Positions 60,723-64,000 of a stretch of 64,000 bases of DNA are shown one piece after another (positions within the stretch are counted from its first letter, which is position 1; each line of letters begins with the position of its first letter). This DNA comes from Streptomyces sp. 35G-GA-8 (GTDB lineage: Bacteria; Actinomycetota; Actinomycetes; Streptomycetales; Streptomycetaceae), in assembly GCF_023534745.1 (NCBI RefSeq), contig NZ_JAMHJQ010000009.1, positions 310,001-374,000 of the forward strand, read 5' to 3'. Position numbers and translations under genes: made by a program. The notes under the pieces are model-generated. The model had not been told where the DNA came from and searched no databases. It worked only from the letters and a program-made list of their open reading frames with translations.

Positions 60723-60739
60723 ACGACACACCGTGTCGT
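60723..60739. promoter_or_regulatory. Dyad ACGACAC-ACC-GTGTCGT in the divergent promoter region
   Basis: A perfect 7-bp dyad with a 3-nt centre lies in the A/T-rich 280-bp gap between the divergent isocitrate lyase-like gene (start 60633) and the P-loop ATPase gene (start 60914). It is a plausible operator. The flanks (TTTACAGAAG, GGCAAAAAATTCGG, GATCGATATGTGTGACAATTC) look like promoters for both sides. Confidence 0.45.
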
Positions 60740-60913
60740 CGCTCGATCTGGCAAAAAATTCGGAGTGATCGATATGTGTGACAATTCAACGAAGTGACGA
60801 TTCATCGACGCTGCGGATCGCCGCCCGGTGCGATACAACTGCCGTGCGGGAAAGCGGACTTGTGACGGACCGCGGGCGCGGGGGCGTAGGGAACCGGGAC
60901 GGGGGAGGATGGG

Positions 60914-62842
60914 ATGGCGGGGGAATCCGTACTGGCGAATCTCCACTTCGGGCGGGAGGACGCCGAGCGGGACGTCACCGACGGGCTGCTGCTGCGCGGC
61001 GGCTTCCTGTCGACGAACGCGACGCGCGCGGCGGTGTCCGGCCGGAAGATGCTGATCATCGGGCGCAAGGGGTCGGGCAAGAGCGCGATCTGTATGCGTC
61101 TGATGGCGGACGGGGTGCACCCCGGCGGGAAAGTGCTGATCACGCCCGACGACGCCGCCGGGGACGAGATCCGCCGCTTCGAGCTCCAGGGGCTGCCCGG
61201 AGACTCGGCCAAGTCACTGATCTGGCGGTATGTGTTCGCCGTCAACGCCGCGCGCCATCTGGTGACCCATGCGGCGGACGCACACGGCCGGAAGGCCGAC
61301 TCGGTGAAGGCGCTGCGCCGCTTCCTCAAGCAGAACGACGAGCTGCCCGCCGACCGTCCGGGTGACCGGTTCGGCGACCGACTGGCCCAAGGCGCACGGG
61401 GGTTGCAGACGGCGCTGTCGCTGGAGGCGTTCGGGTTCAAGGCGGGGGTGGAGCTGGCACACGCGCCCTCGGAGGGCGCGCGGGCCGCCCGGCAGCTGGA
61501 CGTGGTGGAAAGGGGGGTGGCCGACGCCTTCGCCGAGCTGGACTGCGCCGCCGCGCACGAGCCGTTATTGCTCCTGGTCGACCAGTTGGAGCAGGTCTGG
61601 TCGGTGGAGCCGGAGAGCAACTCGATGGTGATCGGGCTGCTGCTGGCGGCGAAGCACGCGGCGGGGCTGTACGGACGGGCGGTGCGGTGTCTGCTGTTCC
61701 TGCGCGCGGACATCTACGACTCGCTGTCGTTCGGCGAGGGCGACAAGTTCCACGGGGACGAGCTGCGGATCGTCTGGACGGACCACTCCCTTCGGGAGCT
61801 CGCCCTGGCCCGCGCCCGGGCCTCGACCGGGCTCGCCGGTCTGCCGGAGGAGTCGCTGTGGCGGGAGATCTTCCCGGCGAGCGTGCGCGGGGAGGACACC
61901 GCGGCGTTCATCTTCAGCCGCTGTCTGCCCCGGCCGCGCGACGCCATCCAGTTCCTCAACCTCTGCCAGGAGACGGCCTGGCTGACGCACGGCCGCGACC
62001 GGATCACGGACTCCGATGTCCTCCAGGCGGGCCGGCAGTTCTCCGCGTGGAAGCTGAAGGACCTGGCGCAGGAGTACTTGATCGCCCACCCGTTCCTCGA
62101 ACGGCTCTTCCCGCTCTTCCAGAACACGGGGTACGTGGTGTCGCGCGCGGCGCTCAGCAGCCGGTTCGAGCAGGCCGCGGAGACGCTGCACCGGCTGTTC
62201 CCCGCGTACGCCGAGGCGCTGACGCCGTCCGGCGCGGTCGACATCCTGTACAGCGTGGGCTTCCTCGGGGTGCGCCGAGGCAATGACGTGGTGTTCGCGG
62301 GCGGCGGTGAGCTGCCCGTCCAGCCGCACGAAGGGGAGCTCCATGTCCATCCGTGCTTCCGTGAGGCGTTGGGCGCCACCAGCGCGATCGACCTCCGCCG
62401 CTTCGAGCCGGTGGCGGCGGGCGACCGTATCGCGTCCGGCACTTTCACCGTCGACGGGGCGGGCAATACGGGGGTGAGCCGCGAGTACCGGCTGCTGGCG
62501 GAGCTGACGCGGTCCTGTCACTCCATCCTTTCCCAGGTCGGGCGGGCGGTCGGGCTGGCCCAGGACGCACGGGACGAGATCACCCAGCAGATCGGCCGCG
62601 TGCTGAACGACATCGGCGCCGCCCGGCCCCGCGGCGGCAGTGGCGGATACAGCGACACGGCGGGCCATCTCCTCACCGCCGCGCACTACTTCACCAGCCT
62701 CGCCGCCCAGCTGCGGGCCAGCGGGCTGGACGACACCACGGGCGCGGGAAGCGTCGCACAGCGGATCGAGGACGAGGCACGCCGGCTGCGACGCCTGGCC
62801 GGCGGGTCCTACGGGAGCTCGGGCGACTCGGGGGGCCGCTGA
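60914..62842 (+). CDS. Large P-loop ATPase (Sll1717-like)
   Basis: The 642-aa protein has Walker A GRKGSGKSAICMRL (Gly50-Ser57), a Walker B-like HEPLLLLVDQLEQVW near residue 222, and a sensor-like LLFLRADIYDSLSF near 265, the order of a STAND/AAA-type NTPase. An approximately 250-residue winged-helix-rich region follows (ALSSRFEQAAETLHRLFPAYAEAL). The C-terminal helices are unlike known effector domains. It resembles the uncharacterised Sll1717 family. GGGGGAGG lies 5 bp before the ATG. It has no partner on its strand. Roles in defence or stress are possible but unproven. Confidence 0.75.
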   Translation: MAGESVLANLHFGREDAERDVTDGLLLRGGFLSTNATRAAVSGRKMLIIGRKGSGKSAICMRLMADGVHPGGKVLITPDDAAGDEIRRFELQGLPGDSAKSLIWRYVFAVNAARHLVTHAADAHGRKADSVKALRRFLKQNDELPADRPGDRFGDRLAQGARGLQTALSLEAFGFKAGVELAHAPSEGARAARQLDVVERGVADAFAELDCAAAHEPLLLLVDQLEQVWSVEPESNSMVIGLLLAAKHAAGLYGRAVRCLLFLRADIYDSLSFGEGDKFHGDELRIVWTDHSLRELALARARASTGLAGLPEESLWREIFPASVRGEDTAAFIFSRCLPRPRDAIQFLNLCQETAWLTHGRDRITDSDVLQAGRQFSAWKLKDLAQEYLIAHPFLERLFPLFQNTGYVVSRAALSSRFEQAAETLHRLFPAYAEALTPSGAVDILYSVGFLGVRRGNDVVFAGGGELPVQPHEGELHVHPCFREALGATSAIDLRRFEPVAAGDRIASGTFTVDGAGNTGVSREYRLLAELTRSCHSILSQVGRAVGLAQDARDEITQQIGRVLNDIGAARPRGGSGGYSDTAGHLLTAAHYFTSLAAQLRASGLDDTTGAGSVAQRIEDEARRLRRLAGGSYGSSGDSGGR

Positions 62843-62926
62843 CACGGCGCCACGGCCCGGTGTACGGCGGTACGCACCGTGTGCGGGCGGGCCGATGGAA
62901 CGTGACGACGTGCCCCTGGACGTCCC

Positions 62927-63700
62927 CTAGACGGCGGGGCCCCCGGGCGAGACCAGACCCGTCTCGTAGGCCAGGACCACGGCCTGGGCGCGGTCGCGCA
63001 GGGCGAGCTTGGCGAAGATCCGGGCGACATGGGTCTTCACGGTGGCTTCGCTGAGGGTGAGCTCCCGGGCGAGTTCGGCGTTGGAGAGGCCGCCGCCCAT
63101 GAGGGTCAGGACCTCCAGCTCGCGAGGTGTCAGGGCCGTGAGATCGCGATGGACGGCGGGCGGTCCGGGCACGCGGGCGGGCCGGTTGCCGGACGGGTGG
63201 CCGGGCGGACTGCCGGGTGGAGGGCCTGGACGGTGGTCGCTGAAGGCGAAGCGTTCGACGAGGCGCCGGGTGATCGAGGGGGAGAGCAGCGCGTCACCGG
63301 TGTTGACGAGGCGTACGGCGGCGGTGAGGTGCTGCGGGGTGACGTCCTTCAGCAGGAAGCCGCTCGCGCCGAGGGCCAGCGCGGCGTAGACATAACGGTC
63401 GAGGTCGAAGGTGGTCAGCATGAGCACCCGGCACTCCGGGTTCTGTTCGAGGACGCGCCGGGCTGCCTCCAGTCCGTCCATGTTCGGCATACGGATGTCC
63501 ATCAGGACCACGTCCGGGCGCAGCCGACGGGCTGCCGCGACGGCCTCGGCTCCGTCGGCGGCCTCGCCGACCACCTCGATGCCGCGCGTGGTGAGGATCA
63601 GCCGGAAGCCGGTACGGACCAGGGCCTGGTCGTCGGCGATCAGAACACGCGGGACCGGCTCGGACGGGGTGCCGGGCGCGGTGTCGGGTACGGCGCTCAT
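62927..63700 (-). CDS. NarL/FixJ-type response regulator
   Basis: In this 257-aa protein residues 15-135 are a receiver (VLIADDQALVRTGFRLIL, phospho-acceptor Asp68 in VVLMDIRMPNMDG, and Lys in GFLLKDVTPQHL). A Pro/Gly linker (about 158-185) is longer than normal. The LuxR HTH LTALTPRELEVLTLMGGGLSNAELARELTLSEATVKTHVARIFAKL ends it. The ATG overlaps the kinase stop (ATGA), so it is the cognate regulator of the next gene. The stimulus is unknown. Confidence 0.93.
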   Translation of the reverse strand: MSAVPDTAPGTPSEPVPRVLIADDQALVRTGFRLILTTRGIEVVGEAADGAEAVAAARRLRPDVVLMDIRMPNMDGLEAARRVLEQNPECRVLMLTTFDLDRYVYAALALGASGFLLKDVTPQHLTAAVRLVNTGDALLSPSITRRLVERFAFSDHRPGPPPGSPPGHPSGNRPARVPGPPAVHRDLTALTPRELEVLTLMGGGLSNAELARELTLSEATVKTHVARIFAKLALRDRAQAVVLAYETGLVSPGGPAV

Positions 63701-64000
63701 GGCCGGTCCAACGGAATCCGCGCGCGTACGCGGTAGCCACCGCCGAGGCGCCGTCTGGCGTCCAGATCGCCACCGTAGACGGCGACCCGTTCCCGGAGCC
63801 CGAGCAGGCCGCGCCCCGCTCCGCCCCTCCCGTCCATGGCCGGCTCTCCCGGCGCGGGCCGGTGCCCGGACAGCACGCTCGGCCCGCTGTTCAGCACCTC
63901 GACCCGCAGACAGTGGTCGGCGTACCGCACCGTCACCTCCGCCTGCTCGGCGCCGCCGTGCTTGAGCGCGTTGGTCAGGGCTTCCTGGATGATCCGGTAC
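63697..64000 (-). CDS. Sensor histidine kinase (NarL partner), C-terminal part
   Basis: The frame is open to the window edge and ends at 63697. It encodes the HATPase_c domain of a HisKA_3-type kinase: YRIIQEALTNALKHGGAEQAEVTVRYADHCLRVEVLNSGP (N box), then GAGRGLLGLRERVAVYGGDLDARRRLGGGYRVRARIPL (G boxes). The membrane sensor and phospho-His part lie beyond 64000. It is translationally coupled to the response regulator. Confidence 0.93.
   Translation of the reverse strand, partial: YRIIQEALTNALKHGGAEQAEVTVRYADHCLRVEVLNSGPSVLSGHRPAPGEPAMDGRGGAGRGLLGLRERVAVYGGDLDARRRLGGGYRVRARIPLDRP

Overview
This is high-GC actinobacterial DNA, almost certainly Streptomyces. The supporting evidence is codon use, ATGA/GTGA-overlapped operons, paired SigB/F-type sigma factors, an XRE-DUF397 pair, a geosmin synthase, and the neighbourhood tadA / tadA-associated protein / upp / LytR_C. 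No plasmid or phage replication genes are seen. Gene names tied to known clusters are from memory of those families, not from a search.

Layout. 1-8.2 kb: end of a sensor kinase, a GT2-GtrA and a GT39-type glycosyltransferase pair, a DHA2 efflux pump with a TetR regulator, an F420/flavin-type oxidoreductase and a YceI protein. 8.3-11.4 kb: a second DHA2 pump fused to carboxypeptidase-regulatory-like repeats, with its MarR regulator. 11.7-15.5 kb: two SigB/F-family sigma genes (tentatively sigN and sigF) and small conserved proteins.

15.6-31.3 kb is a complete class I lantibiotic cluster. The 57-aa precursor has a 24-residue core that matches, as I remember it, planosporicin from Planomonospora. 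Around it are LanB, LanC, three ABC systems (pspEF-, pspYZ- and pspTU-like), a lipoprotein (pspQ-like), an ECF sigma/anti-sigma pair (pspXW-like), a LuxR-type regulator (pspR-like) and a pspV-like protein. Three promoters of the form GAACC-N15-G(C/A)TAC precede the sigma gene, the pspJYZQR-like operon and the pspEF-like operon. A second shared element, CCTGCCAC-GGACTGCCA, precedes pspA and pspE. Together they suggest the regulatory circuit is intact.

31.4-32.3 kb is a type I-E-like CRISPR array (14 repeats, 13 spacers) with no cas genes in the window. It is followed by about 800 bp of decayed sequence, a tRNA-Ser(CGA), and then core genes (tadA, upp, LytR_C). The lantibiotic-plus-CRISPR block sits between sigF-side genes and tRNA-Ser, which looks like insertion at a hot spot.

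36.5-41.2 kb: a VapB-like protein, a small Cys-rich protein, an XRE/DUF397 pair, an M28 aminopeptidase and a HhH-GPD protein. 41.4-43.7 kb: a two-domain geosmin synthase. 43.7-51.4 kb: a compact, unfamiliar type II fatty-acid/polyketide-like operon (KASIII, KASII, acyl-CoA oxidase-like, ACP, second KASII, SDR). 51.6-64 kb: a SpoIIE-type phosphatase, a MASE1 protein, an aldehyde dehydrogenase that lacks its catalytic cysteine, an ECF42-type sigma factor with its YCII partner, a BASS transporter, an isocitrate lyase/PEP mutase family enzyme, a large P-loop ATPase, and a NarL response regulator with the end of its kinase.

A recurring oddity is short tandem repeats (10-20 bp units) just after stop codons and in low-complexity protein segments throughout the window.
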